A stretch of 64,000 bases of DNA from Microbacterium sp. Leaf288 (GCF_001422925.1 NZ_LMNI01000011.1:568515-632514); one strand, 5' to 3'; counted from the first letter of the stretch, positions 1-8,326 are shown. Numbers and translations: made by a program. The notes: generated by a model from the letters alone, not told the origin.

Positions 1-770
1 ACGCCGCGCGCGATGCCGGCCTCCATCTCGGCGACGAAGCCGACGGTGCCCGCATCGAGGCCCGCCTCGGCGAGCGCCGCCTCGAGCTGTTCGCGAGAGA
101 CCGGCACATAGGCGACCTCGCGGCCGAGCACCTCGGCGGCGGCCGCGGCGAGGTCGGCGTACGACACGGCGGTGTCGCCCGAGAGCTCGTAGGTGCGGCC
201 CAGGTGGCCGTCGTCGGTGAGCACGACGGCCGCAGCCTCGGCGTAGTCGGCACGGCTCGCGGCGGCGACGGTCGCGTCACCGACGGACGCGGCGATCGCA
301 CCGGACTCGGCGGCGCGCAGCACATCGGGCGTGTAGTTCTCGGTGTACCAGTTGTTGCGGAGCACGACGGCGGGGACGCCGCTGGCGGCGAGGTACTCCT
401 CGGTCGCCTTGTGATCCGGCGCGAGCACGAAGTCGACGGAGTCGGCGTGCGCGAGGCTCGTGTACACGACCTTCGCGGTGCCCGCGGCCTTGGCCGCGTC
501 GATCACGTTCACGTGGCCCTCGTAGCGCCGGCCGGGCTCGGACCCCGAGATGAGCAGCAGGGCGTCGACACCCTCGAGCGCGGCGGCGACGGACTCGGGA
601 GCGTTGTAGTCGAGCGGGACGACACGGATGCCGCGGTCCACCAGATCGGCGACCTTCGAGGTCGTGCGGGCGCCGGCGACGATGTCGCCAGGGGCGACGC
701 CGCGATCGAGGAGCGCGTCGATGACGAGGTGGCCGAGCTGTCCGCCGGCGGCGGTCACGAGGATGGTCAT
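1..770 (-). CDS. NAD(P)H-binding quinone reductase-like protein (QorB/NmrA family), 3' end cut by window
   Basis: Atypical short-chain dehydrogenase of the NmrA/QorB group, expected to bind NADPH and reduce quinones in the cytoplasm. The start is the ATG at 768-770, and translation gives a beta strand followed by TAAGGQLG (residues 6-13), the glycine-rich Rossmann turn of this family. Further on come LLISGSE and an RNNWYTENY segment, both typical of QorB-like proteins. 256 residues are visible, and the family is near 285, so roughly 30 C-terminal residues lie beyond the left edge. It is divergent from an HxlR-type regulator 109 bp away. The same pairing is known for E. coli ytfG/ytfH (qorB) and for Corynebacterium qor2/qorR, so control by that neighbour is likely. 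The subfamily assignment is firm; the physiological substrate is inferred. Confidence 0.85.
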   Translation of the reverse strand, partial: MTILVTAAGGQLGHLVIDALLDRGVAPGDIVAGARTTSKVADLVDRGIRVVPLDYNAPESVAAALEGVDALLLISGSEPGRRYEGHVNVIDAAKAAGTAKVVYTSLAHADSVDFVLAPDHKATEEYLAASGVPAVVLRNNWYTENYTPDVLRAAESGAIAASVGDATVAAASRADYAEAAAVVLTDDGHLGRTYELSGDTAVSYADLAAAAAEVLGREVAYVPVSREQLEAALAEAGLDAGTVGFVAEMEAGIARG

Positions 771-851
771 GGGTGTCCTTTCGGTGGGGAGGCGCCTTGC
801 GCACTCACCCCACGGCAACGCCCGCGGCGACCAGTGACATTCCAGACGGAG

Positions 852-879
852 GGTACCCACTTTGAGGTAAGGTACCCAC
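852..879. promoter_or_regulatory. Direct-repeat operator and -10 box between qorB-like gene and HxlR regulator
   Basis: GGTACCCAC occurs twice (852-860 and 871-879), 19 bp apart, on one face of the helix. The second copy overlaps TAAGGT (868-873), a good -10 box lying 6 nt before the GTG start of the regulator. The likely reading is an autoregulatory HxlR/QorR binding site that also covers the divergent qorB-like promoter. Binding is inferred. Confidence 0.5.
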
Positions 880-1242
880 GTGGTGGTGAGTTTTGCGGAA
901 ATCCGGACAGAGATTCCCGGCGTCTTCGACGAGGCGTGCCCGACGCGGGTCGTCCTCGACCACGTCATGAGCAAGTGGGGCGTGCTCGTGCTCATGGCCC
1001 TCACCGAGGGCACCATCCGGTGGGGCGAGCTGCGTCGCACCGTCGAGGGCATCAGCGAGAAGATGCTCGCCTCGACGCTGCGCACCCTCGAGAAGGACGG
1101 CTTCGTCGCGCGCACGTCGTATCCCGAGGTGCCGCCGCGCGTGGAGTACTCGCTGACGCCGCTCGGCGACGAGCTGATGGAGCGCATGATGCCGCTCATG
1201 GCGTGGATCGGCGTGCACGCGGGCGACATCGTCGAGCGCTGA
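880..1242 (+). CDS. HxlR-family transcriptional regulator, QorR-like, single cysteine
   Basis: Winged-helix repressor of the HxlR/MarR-like group, 120 residues. The HxlR fold is evident from the segment WGVLVLMALTEG, the recognition helix region EGISEKMLASTLRTLE and the wing YPEVPPRVEYSLTPLG. There is only one cysteine, C20 in EACPTR near the N-terminus. Corynebacterium QorR is known to sense oxidants through a single N-terminal cysteine at nearly the same place, so thiol-based sensing of quinones or diamide-like stress is a reasonable inference. The GTG at 880 is chosen because a -10 box (TAAGGT) lies 6 nt upstream, which fits a leaderless transcript. It is divergent from the QorB-like gene it probably represses. 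Confidence 0.85.
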   Translation: MVVSFAEIRTEIPGVFDEACPTRVVLDHVMSKWGVLVLMALTEGTIRWGELRRTVEGISEKMLASTLRTLEKDGFVARTSYPEVPPRVEYSLTPLGDELMERMMPLMAWIGVHAGDIVER

Positions 1243-1277
1243 GACGCCCTGGGCGGTCCGCCTGCCAGGATGACGGC

Positions 1278-2510
1278 ATGGCGACCGTCCTCTTCTGCCC
1301 CGTGACGTTCAACCTCGCCGAGGTGACGCGCATGATCGAGGTGGCGCGGGCGCTCGATCCCGCACATCGGGCCGTGTTCCTGGGGTACGAGCCGGACTTC
1401 GCGCATCTGATCACCGACGCGGGCTTCGACTACCGCTCGACCGAGCCTTCGATGAGCGCCGCGCAGCGGGAGCAGCTGATGCGGTTCGACCAGGGCAAGA
1501 CGCTGCGCAGTCCGCTCACCGACCAGCTGGTGTCCGCACGGGTGGACGCCGAGCGCGCGCTGATCCGGCGGACGGAAGCCGCAGCCGTCGTGATCGGGTC
1601 GAACGTGACGTCGATGATCTCGGCGCGGGCAGAGAAGGTGCCGTTGTTCTATGCGGTGCCGTTCGCGCTGACTCGCCCGCAGGTCGCCCAGACCGTGCGG
1701 CTCGGGATGGTGCGGGGGAGAGGCCGGATCGCCCACGCGCTCGACCGCGTGGCGACGAGCGCGCTGCGCCTGGCCTACAACCGGCTGCCGCTCGCGCCCC
1801 GGGCGTTCGGCCGGGTTGCGAAGGCGAACGGTGTTCCGCCTCTCACGACCGTGGTGTCGCTGCTCGAGGCCGACCACAACCTCCTCACCGTGATGCCCTG
1901 GGAGCTCGAGGGCTACACGCTTCCTGCCGCCTACCAGCGGGTCGGACCGATCTTCGCCCACATCGACGTGCCGATGCCGCCCATCGTGGCCGAGCTCGCG
2001 GAGCGCTCCGAGCCGCTCGTCTACCTCGGGCTCGGCTCGTCGGCGAACCGGGAGATGGTGCTCGCGGCCGCGTCGCAGCTCGGCACGCTTCCCGTGAATG
2101 TGATCGCGCCGGTGCAGCACTACCTGCGGGACGACGACGCTCTTCCTCCGAACGTCCACGTGACCGGGCTCCTGCCGGCGCACCGCCTCGGCGGGCTCGT
2201 CGACGCGGCGGTGCTCCACGGCGGGCAGGGAACGGTGCAGACGGCCTGCGCTGCCGGCATCCCGTTCGTGGGCATGGGGCTCCAGCCCGAGCAGGTCTGG
2301 AACGTCGACCAGTGCGTCCGGCAGGGCAACGCTCTCGCGCTGACGCCGAAGCAGGCGGGCACGCCCGCGCTCGCGGACGCCGTGCGGCGGCTGCTGGCGG
2401 ACGAGGGGATGCGCACCGCGGCCGAGCGCGTGCGCGCCGCGTATGCCGGCGAGGACGGGGCCGCGGCATCGGCCCGCGTCATCGAGAAGAGCATCGCGAC
2501 GCGGGCCTGA
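1278..2510 (+). CDS. GT1-family glycosyltransferase (MGT-like)
   Basis: UDP-glucuronosyl/glucosyltransferase superfamily protein of 410 residues with the GT-B fold. The C-terminal donor site is clear: VYLGLGSS is followed by LHGGQGTVQTACAAGIPFV, the HGGxGT signature that contacts the nucleotide sugar, and later by QPEQVWNVDQCVRQG. The N-terminus VLFCPVTFNLAEVTRMIEVA is the usual start of the acceptor domain. The ATG at 1278 is chosen because coding upstream of it overlaps the HxlR gene and has no family resemblance. CAGGAT ends 6 nt before the ATG and may be a weak -10. The acceptor could be a macrolide, carotenoid or other lipid, and nothing nearby narrows it. No signal peptide, so cytoplasmic. 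Confidence 0.8.
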   Translation: MATVLFCPVTFNLAEVTRMIEVARALDPAHRAVFLGYEPDFAHLITDAGFDYRSTEPSMSAAQREQLMRFDQGKTLRSPLTDQLVSARVDAERALIRRTEAAAVVIGSNVTSMISARAEKVPLFYAVPFALTRPQVAQTVRLGMVRGRGRIAHALDRVATSALRLAYNRLPLAPRAFGRVAKANGVPPLTTVVSLLEADHNLLTVMPWELEGYTLPAAYQRVGPIFAHIDVPMPPIVAELAERSEPLVYLGLGSSANREMVLAAASQLGTLPVNVIAPVQHYLRDDDALPPNVHVTGLLPAHRLGGLVDAAVLHGGQGTVQTACAAGIPFVGMGLQPEQVWNVDQCVRQGNALALTPKQAGTPALADAVRRLLADEGMRTAAERVRAAYAGEDGAAASARVIEKSIATRA

Positions 2511-2602
2511 CCGCCCGCCGGGGGCGACAAGGGGGCTGTCGGGCTGTCGGCGCCTCGGGCTAGCGTGGGGCGCGACCGTACGTCCCCCATCCGGAGGTTC
2601 GC

Positions 2603-2746
2603 TTGTCCGCCGTCGTCGCAACGATGTCGCTCTCGCTCGACGGGATCGGCCCGTATCGGCTCGAGCAGATCTCGGGCCGCACGACTTCGCTGGTCACGCA
2701 TGTGCGGTACCGCGTGCTTCCCGAGGGAGCGGCGGACTCCGCGTGA
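2603..2746 (+). pseudogene. Collapsed RibD/DHFR-like gene: N- and C-terminal ends joined in frame (47 codons)
   Basis: A TTG at 2603 sits 5 nt behind a strong ribosome site (GGAGG, 2593-2597) and opens a 47-codon frame ending in TGA at 2744-2746. Residues 1-14 (LSAVVATMSLSLDG) match the first strand of RibD C-terminal/dihydrofolate-reductase-like proteins, ending in the SLDG motif. The next residues (PYRLEQISGRTT, then THVRYRV) match the last two strands of the same family. The roughly 130-150 residues that normally separate these parts are absent and the frame is intact. I read it as an in-frame internal deletion, so the enzyme is certainly inactive. The stop overlaps the GTG start of the next gene (GTGA), so it may survive as a translated leader that couples expression of that gene. 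Confidence 0.6.
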
Positions 2747-3831
2747 CGGCGCATCAGCTCACGCGGGATCAGGCGCGGCGCATCGTGGTGCGCGCGCAGC
2801 TGCTCGACGCCGAGCGCCCCGGTGACGTCGTCGAGGTGGCCGAGCAGCTCGGCTACATCAAGATCGACCCGACCGCGACGATCGCGCCGTGCGAGCACAC
2901 CGTGCTGTGGTCGAGGATCGGCTGGTCGTACGAACCGGGTCAGCTGCGCAAGGTTGTCGAGGACGACCGGCTGCTCTTCGAGTTCGACGGCACGTTCCGG
3001 CCGATGAGCCTGTTGCCGCTGATGCTTCCGGCGATGCGCCGGTGGCCTCAGCGCGAGAGCAGCCGGCAGTGGCTGGAGGCGAACGCGGGGTTCCGCGCCG
3101 ACGTGCTCGCACGGCTGCGCGCCGAGGGTCCACTCCTCGCGAGCGACATCCCCGACACGGCGCAGGTGAGCCGCGCGCCCGACGGCTGGTCGGGATCGAA
3201 CCAGGTGCCCCACATGCTGGACTTCCTGCTGCGCCAGGGCGAGGTCGCGGTCACCGGCCGTGAGGGTCGGCACCGCGTCTGGGACCTCGCCGCGCGCGTG
3301 TACCCGCAGGACCTGCCCGAGTACGCGGACGACGAGGCCGCTGCACTGCTGGCGGCGCGCCGACTCCAGTCGGCGGGACTCACGAAACCCCACTGGTACT
3401 GGAGCGGCGTCGCGAAGGACACCGGCGAACCCGCCGTCGTCGAGGGGAGCACCACGAAGTATCGCGTCGACCCCGAAGCGCTCGCCGCGCTCGACGAGGA
3501 GGACTCCGGCGGTCGTGTGGCCTTCCTGAACCCGTACGACAGCCTGCTCTTCGACCGCAAGCGGCTCGAGGAGGTCTTCGAGTTCACCTACGTGCTGGAG
3601 CAGTTCAAGCCGAAGGCCCAGCGGCGATACGGCTTCTTCGCGCACCCGATCCTGATGGGCGACCGATTCGTCGGGATGCTCGACGCCGAGGTCGACCGCG
3701 AGCGCGAGGTGCTCAAGATCAACGCGCTGCACGAGTTCCTGCCGTTCGAGCCCGAGGAATCCGAGATGGTGCGTGCCGAGATCGCCGAACTCGCAGAATG
3801 GCTCGGCGTCTCGGTCACGGGACTGCCCTGA
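2743..3831 (+). CDS. YcaQ/AlkX-like winged-helix protein (HTH_42 family)
   Basis: Protein of 362 residues of the HTH_42 family. Characterised members (E. coli YcaQ/AlkX, Streptomyces AlkZ) are DNA glycosylases that unhook bulky or crosslinked bases. The family signature is visible: QLTRDQARRIVVRAQLL at the N-terminus, then a strand leading into CEHTVLWSR, a central WHWS-like segment (KPHWYWSG), and the C-terminal region FLNPYDSLLFDR followed by YGFFAHPILMGDRFVGMLD. In the catalytic strand the usual Q-x-D/Q-x-Q motif appears to read K-I-D (GYIKIDP), which may change or abolish activity. The GTG at 2743 overlaps the stop of the preceding truncated gene, which implies translational coupling. Family firm, activity uncertain. 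Confidence 0.8.
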   Translation: MTAHQLTRDQARRIVVRAQLLDAERPGDVVEVAEQLGYIKIDPTATIAPCEHTVLWSRIGWSYEPGQLRKVVEDDRLLFEFDGTFRPMSLLPLMLPAMRRWPQRESSRQWLEANAGFRADVLARLRAEGPLLASDIPDTAQVSRAPDGWSGSNQVPHMLDFLLRQGEVAVTGREGRHRVWDLAARVYPQDLPEYADDEAAALLAARRLQSAGLTKPHWYWSGVAKDTGEPAVVEGSTTKYRVDPEALAALDEEDSGGRVAFLNPYDSLLFDRKRLEEVFEFTYVLEQFKPKAQRRYGFFAHPILMGDRFVGMLDAEVDREREVLKINALHEFLPFEPEESEMVRAEIAELAEWLGVSVTGLP

Positions 3832-3866
3832 ACGGGGCCAGGCGGCGGGGCACCGGAGGCCGAGTG

Positions 3867-4202
3867 TCAGGGCACGCGGTTCGAGACGGTCAGCAGCACG
3901 ACCGAGTCCTCGAGCGCAGCAAGGCTGTGGCGCTGCGGCGGCACCGTGAGGTGATCGCCGGATGCTCCGTCCCACGCCTCGTCGCCGGCGAGGAGTCGCA
4001 CCCGCCCGCGCAGCACCTGCAACGTGGCTTCGTGCGGGCTCTCGTGCTCGGCGAGCTCGTGACCGGCGCACAGCGCGATGACGGTCTCGCGCAGGGCGTG
4101 CTCATGGCCGCCGCGGATGGTGCGCGCGGCGCGCCCGCTCGACGCATCGCGCGCCTTCGCGGTCAGGTCGTCGATCAGATCGGCCAGATCCGTGCTGTCC
4201 AT
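3867..4202 (-). CDS. Small cupin-domain protein
   Basis: Single-domain cupin of 111 residues. A helical N-terminus (DLADLIDDLTAKA) is followed by the beta barrel with GHELAEHESPHEATLQVLRG, the first cupin motif, and later TVPPQRHSLAALEDSVVLL, the second. The His/Glu residues in these motifs are expected to hold a metal. The start is placed at the ATG at 4202, which has GGAGG about 10 nt upstream. An in-frame ATG at 4217 is possible and would add five residues. It stands alone, facing the preceding gene with its 3' end. Small cupins of this type are often called cytoplasmic sensors or isomerases, and no substrate can be read from the context. Confidence 0.75.
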   Translation of the reverse strand: MDSTDLADLIDDLTAKARDASSGRAARTIRGGHEHALRETVIALCAGHELAEHESPHEATLQVLRGRVRLLAGDEAWDGASGDHLTVPPQRHSLAALEDSVVLLTVSNRVP

Positions 4203-4343
4203 CCGCGTCGCCTCCATCGCCTCGACAGGCCGGAGTCTACCCGCGCGGCCGCCGACTGAGACAGGCCCTGCGGCCGCCGGCATCGGGAATCCCTTCGCCC
4301 CGTGCGCGGTTGCGTGGATCATTGCACTGAAGGGAGACCGCGC

Positions 4344-6104
4344 ATGAACGGACTCGAAGTCACCGTGCTCGTCGGGATCACTGTGCTCACCGGCGCGATC
4401 CTCGCGCCCCGGCTCCGGGTGGCGGTTCCGCTGCTGTTGGTGGTCGCGGGGCTGGCGCTCGGATTCATCCCCGAGGTTCGCGAGATCGAACTGCCGCCTG
4501 AGACCGTGCTGCTGCTGTTCCTTCCCGTGCTGCTGTTCTGGGAGAGCCTCACCACCTCACTGCGGTCGATCCGCCGCGACTTCCGCGGCATCTTCTTGAT
4601 GAGCACGGCGCTGGTGGTCGCCAGTGCGTTCGCCGTCGCCGGCATCGCGTACCTGCTCGGCCTGCCGTGGGACGCCGCCCTCATCCTGGGGGCGGCGGTC
4701 GCCCCGACGGATGCGACCGCGGTGGCGGCGCTCGGCCGCATGCTGCCGCGTCGCAACTTCATGAACCTCAAAGCCGAGAGCCTCACCAACGACGGCACGG
4801 CGCTCGTCATCTACGGGGTGGCCGTGGGAGTGGCGGTCGGCGGCACGTACACCCCGCTGGACGTCACCGGCCTCGTAGCGCTGTCGTACGTCGGCGGGGC
4901 GGCCGCGGGTATCGTCGTCGCGGGTCTCGCCTACCTGGTGATGCGACGCACCCGCAACACGCTGAACCTCAATATCGCTCTGCTGCTGGTGCCGTTCACG
5001 GCGTTTCTGGTGGCCGAGCTCATCCACGCGTCGGGCGTGCTCGCCGTTGTGGTCGCGGGCCTCATCATCGCCTACATCCAACCGCGCATCAGTACCGCCG
5101 CCTCGCGCCGGCAGGCCGCATGGACCTGGCCCCTCGGCTCCTTTCTGCTCAACGGCTCGCTGTTCGTGCTGATCGGGTTCGAGGTGCAAGCCGTCGCTCA
5201 TGAGATCCCCGGCCGCGAGATCGGCTGGCTGGCGGTGATGACCGTCGCGGTGTGGCTCGTGCTGCTCGTCGCGCGGTTCGTCTTCCAGACGACGTCCGTC
5301 ATGATCATCCGCCTGCTCGATCGCCGGCCCTCGCAGCGTCTGCGCCGCACGACCTATCGGGCGCGGATCGTGAGCGCCGTCGCCGGGTTCCGCGGTGCGG
5401 TGTCGCTCGCGATCGCCCTGTCGGTGCCGCTGACCACCGCCTCGGGGGAGGCACTGCCCGGCCGCGACGAGATCATCTTCGTGACGGCCGGCGTCATCCT
5501 CCTGACGCTGCTCGTGCAGGGACCTCTGCTGCCCACGGTCGTCCGGTGGGCGCGCCTGCCCGACGACATGGCGATGCAGAAGGAGCTCGAACTCGCCGAG
5601 CGCGCGATCACGGGTGCCGCTCTCACCGCGGTCAAGGAGATCGCGCTCGACCATGGCATCAGCGAGGAGACGCGAGATCGGCTGACTCGCGATTACTACG
5701 AGTTCCTCGAGCGCAACAACGAGCGCGCGCAAGCGCGAGAGCAGGCGGAGGTCGACCGCCAGATCGCCGACCTCGACCGCAGGATAGGGGAGACGGGTGA
5801 CGCCGTGCCGGATCCGGCGACGGCTGCCGGCTTGTCCCGAGCGGGCGCAGAGCGGCCGGAGGCGGCGGCGGAAGAGGCATCCGCCACGGCCACGGCTCTC
5901 CTGGAGGCGCCCGCCCCGCTGCCCTCGCCCCGTGAGCGCGACGAGGAGTACTCGCGGCTGCGCATCGCGGTGCTCGATCGCAAGCGCGAGGTGCTCTATC
6001 GCCTGCGCCGCGAAGGCGCGGTGGATGATGCCGTCGTGACGCAGATCCAGACGCGTCTCGACGTCGAGGAGCTGCGGATCACCGGCATCGAGACGCTCGA
6101 CTGA
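4344..6104 (+). CDS. Na+/H+ antiporter, CPA1 family (NhaP/YjcE-like)
   Basis: Membrane antiporter of 586 residues that exchanges internal Na+ or K+ for external protons. The first ~410 residues form about 12 transmembrane segments. Family landmarks are the pair of segments containing APTDATAVAALGRMLPRRNFM and AESLTNDGTALVIYG (the ND pair is the ion site of CPA1 proteins), and RIVSAVAGFRGAVSLAIALS later. From about residue 420 a hydrophilic, Glu/Arg-rich tail predicts coiled coil and lies in the cytoplasm. The ATG at 4344 has GAAGGGAG about 6 nt upstream. It is transcribed alone and converges on a TetR gene 15 bp downstream. Family certain, ion preference unknown. Confidence 0.9.
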   Translation: MNGLEVTVLVGITVLTGAILAPRLRVAVPLLLVVAGLALGFIPEVREIELPPETVLLLFLPVLLFWESLTTSLRSIRRDFRGIFLMSTALVVASAFAVAGIAYLLGLPWDAALILGAAVAPTDATAVAALGRMLPRRNFMNLKAESLTNDGTALVIYGVAVGVAVGGTYTPLDVTGLVALSYVGGAAAGIVVAGLAYLVMRRTRNTLNLNIALLLVPFTAFLVAELIHASGVLAVVVAGLIIAYIQPRISTAASRRQAAWTWPLGSFLLNGSLFVLIGFEVQAVAHEIPGREIGWLAVMTVAVWLVLLVARFVFQTTSVMIIRLLDRRPSQRLRRTTYRARIVSAVAGFRGAVSLAIALSVPLTTASGEALPGRDEIIFVTAGVILLTLLVQGPLLPTVVRWARLPDDMAMQKELELAERAITGAALTAVKEIALDHGISEETRDRLTRDYYEFLERNNERAQAREQAEVDRQIADLDRRIGETGDAVPDPATAAGLSRAGAERPEAAAEEASATATALLEAPAPLPSPRERDEEYSRLRIAVLDRKREVLYRLRREGAVDDAVVTQIQTRLDVEELRITGIETLD

Positions 6105-6119
6105 CGCCCGTCGGCGGGT

Positions 6120-6731
6120 TCACACCGCAGTGTCGCGCAGGCCGGCCGAGATCAGGTCCGCGAGGGCGGGCAGGTCCGCCGACTCCGCGGAGTCGATGGG
6201 CATCTCCTCCTCACCCGTGATCGGCTCCTCCTCGCCGAGGCGGTCGAGGAGCGTCGGCGTCGTGATGATCGCCACCCAGGCCGCCGCCGCGGTGCGCACC
6301 CGGCGCGCGGCGATCGGGTGGAGGATGCTCGCGCCGAGCACACGCTCGACGAGCGCCTGCAGCTGACTGCGGTAGTCGTGGAGCTTCTCGCGCACCTCCG
6401 GGTGCGTGCGGTGTTCGCGCCAGACGATGACCCGCTGCACCGCCGACTCTGCCTGCAGTTCACGCAATCGGTCCGTCACGTTCAGCAGGGTCTGTGCCGG
6501 ATCCCCGCGCGCGATGAGTCCGGAGGTGTCGATCGGATCCAGGTCCAGGCGCTCACCCACCAGGGCGCGGAGCAGATCGGTCTTGGTGGGGAAGTAGTAG
6601 AACAGCAGCCCTTTGGGCACACCGGCGAGGTCGGCGATCGCCGTCGTAGGGGTGGCATCGAAGCCGCGCTCTGCGAAGAGGCGCTCGGCGGCGTCGAGGA
6701 TCAGCGTGCGGCTCTCGCGACTGCGGGTCAT
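6120..6731 (-). CDS. TetR/AcrR-family transcriptional regulator
   Basis: 203-residue TetR repressor. The N-terminal helix-turn-helix is standard: ILDAAERLFAERGFDATPTTAIADLAGVPKGLLFYYFPTK spans about residues 11-50, given here as one stretch of family-typical residues ending in the YYFPTK recognition segment. The C-terminal half is the usual helical ligand/dimer domain and is not specific. The gene lies 66 bp behind the SPW-repeat membrane protein on the same strand, so the two are likely one transcript. A TetR-type palindrome at 7221-7234 in front of the first gene suggests autoregulation of both. Confidence 0.85.
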   Translation of the reverse strand: MTRSRESRTLILDAAERLFAERGFDATPTTAIADLAGVPKGLLFYYFPTKTDLLRALVGERLDLDPIDTSGLIARGDPAQTLLNVTDRLRELQAESAVQRVIVWREHRTHPEVREKLHDYRSQLQALVERVLGASILHPIAARRVRTAAAAWVAIITTPTLLDRLGEEEPITGEEEMPIDSAESADLPALADLISAGLRDTAV

Positions 6732-6797
6732 GTCGAGTCCTGGAAAAGGTCGGCGGGGGCGTCGGTCTGATCCGGCGCCCCCGTCTCGGCTCGCACC

Positions 6798-7154
6798 TCA
6801 GTGCGGGAGGGCCTGGTCGTGCATGTGCATGGCGGGTCTCACGGCGAGCGCGGCGACGATCACCGCGACCGCTCCACCGATCCAGCTGACCCAGGCGGCG
6901 CCGGACTGCATGTCGGCGTATCCGCCCAGCCAAGGAGCCACGAACAGCAGCGCGCCGAGCGCGAGCTGCACGTACTCCATCGCCACCATCCCCGGCATGG
7001 CGAGGTTGGCGACGCCTGCGGCGATCAGCAGGACGCCGACGATCAGCATCCACGGCATCGACGCGCCCATCTGCGGCAGGGCGAACGCGCACACCACGGC
7101 GATGAGGCCGACACCGGCTGCGACCCAGTCCTCCCAGCGAGTCCACTTCTTCAT
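6798..7154 (-). CDS. SPW-repeat membrane protein
   Basis: Small integral membrane protein of 118 residues with four predicted transmembrane helices. It carries the SPW motif pattern twice: WTRWEDWVAAGVGLIAVVCA with a following PQMGASMPWM, and YVQLALGALLFVAPWLGGY with AAWVSWIGG. SPW proteins are widespread in actinobacteria and have no proven function. The ATG at 7154 is preceded by a strong ribosome site (AAAGGAGG). It is the first gene of a two-gene unit with the TetR regulator downstream. Two His near the C-terminus (MHMHDQALPH) may be incidental. Confidence 0.8.
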   Translation of the reverse strand: MKKWTRWEDWVAAGVGLIAVVCAFALPQMGASMPWMLIVGVLLIAAGVANLAMPGMVAMEYVQLALGALLFVAPWLGGYADMQSGAAWVSWIGGAVAVIVAALAVRPAMHMHDQALPH

Positions 7155-7220
7155 TCGGATCTCCTCCTTTCGAGATCAGATGGCTCCCGATCGGGGGTCG
7201 ATTCGAACGGTACGCCTGAC

Positions 7221-7247
7221 TGACCGACCGGTCAAGAACCCGCCCGC
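7221..7247 (-). promoter_or_regulatory. Promoter with TetR-type palindrome upstream of SPW protein and tetR
   Basis: The palindrome TGACCG-AC-CGGTCA lies at 7221-7234 and matches the common TetR-family operator core. On the minus strand TTGACC (7235-7230) is followed after 17 nt by TACCGT (7212-7207), a plausible -35/-10 pair, so the operator overlaps the promoter. Regulation by the co-transcribed TetR is inferred. Confidence 0.55.
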
Positions 7248-7294
7248 GCGACGATGAGGGGTTCCGCGGCGCCTCGAGGAGAGAGGAAATCCGG

Positions 7295-8326
7295 TCAGAC
7301 GCGCGTGGACTGCCAGCCGAGCGCTGGTGCGACGTACTTGGCGAACGACTCGACGACGCGCAGGTTGAACTCGACGCCCAGCTGACTCGGGATCGTGAGC
7401 ATCAGCGTGTCGGCCGATGCGATCGCGGCGTCCTCCTTGAGCTGCTCGACGAGCTCGTCGGGCTCCGCCGCGTAGGTCTTGCCGAAGGTCGAGCGGATGC
7501 CGTCGATCACGCCGATCTGGTCGCCGTCCTGACGACCGCCGAAGTACATCCGCTCCTCGGCGGTGGTGATGGGGAAGATCGACCGGCTCACCGACACCCG
7601 CGGCTCTCCGGCGTGCCCGGCTTCGCGCCACGCGGCGCGGAACGCGTCGATCTGCTGCGCCTGCAGCAGGTCGAACGGGGTGCCGTCGGCCTCGGTGAGG
7701 AGGGTCGACGACATGAGGTTCACGCCCGTCCGGCCGGCCCATTCCGCGGAGTCGCGGTTGCCGGCGCCCCACCACACGCGGGAGCGCAGGCCGGGGGAGT
7801 GCGGCTCGATGCGCTGCAGCCCGGTGGTGCCGGTGCCGAAGGGGGACGAGGCATCCCGTTCCGCCAGCCCTTCGCCGTCGATCGCTCGCAGGAAGAGGTC
7901 GAAGTGCTCGCGCGCGAGGTCCGCGCCCCGCGGGTCCTCCGAGCCGGTGTAGCCGAACGTCTCGTAGCCGCGGACGACGGTCTCGGGTGAGCCGCGGCTC
8001 ACCCCGAGCGCCAGCCTGCCGCCCGAGATGAGATCGACGGATGCCGCCTCCTCAGCCAGGTAGAGGGGGTTCTCGTAGCGCATGTCGATGACGCCGGTGC
8101 CGACTTCGATGTTCTCGGTGCGTGCGGCGATGGCGGCCAGGAGCGGCATGGGGGAGGACTGCTGGCGCGCGAAGTGGTGCACGCGGAAGTACGCGCCGTT
8201 CACCCCCAGCTCGTCCATGCCCTGGGCGAGGTCGATCGCCTGCAGCATCGAGTCGGCGGCGGTGAGCTGTCGCCCGCCGCCGAGCGGGCCATAGTGTCCG
8301 AACGAGAGGGTTCCGAAACGCTGCAT
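7295..8326 (-). CDS. LLM-class flavin-dependent oxidoreductase
   Basis: Bacterial-luciferase-like monooxygenase of 343 residues, expected to use reduced FMN or F420. The N-terminal strand RFGTLSFGHYGP, the segment YFRVHHFARQQSSPMPLLAAIA, and IEVGTGVIDMRYENPLYLAEE are characteristic of the group, as is LALGVSRGSPE. The ATG at 8326 starts the first conserved strand. Codons upstream of it lack family similarity. It is divergent from an aldo/keto reductase gene, with about 136 bp between starts. Substrate cannot be assigned. Confidence 0.85.
   Translation of the reverse strand: MQRFGTLSFGHYGPLGGGRQLTAADSMLQAIDLAQGMDELGVNGAYFRVHHFARQQSSPMPLLAAIAARTENIEVGTGVIDMRYENPLYLAEEAASVDLISGGRLALGVSRGSPETVVRGYETFGYTGSEDPRGADLAREHFDLFLRAIDGEGLAERDASSPFGTGTTGLQRIEPHSPGLRSRVWWGAGNRDSAEWAGRTGVNLMSSTLLTEADGTPFDLLQAQQIDAFRAAWREAGHAGEPRVSVSRSIFPITTAEERMYFGGRQDGDQIGVIDGIRSTFGKTYAAEPDELVEQLKEDAAIASADTLMLTIPSQLGVEFNLRVVESFAKYVAPALGWQSTRV

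Noticed and set aside
204..1277. Long upward extension of the glycosyltransferase frame and other long frames opposite real genes in the first kilobase
   Set aside because: They run through the QorB-like and HxlR genes without any family similarity. In DNA this GC-rich, stop codons are rare, and such frames are expected by chance.
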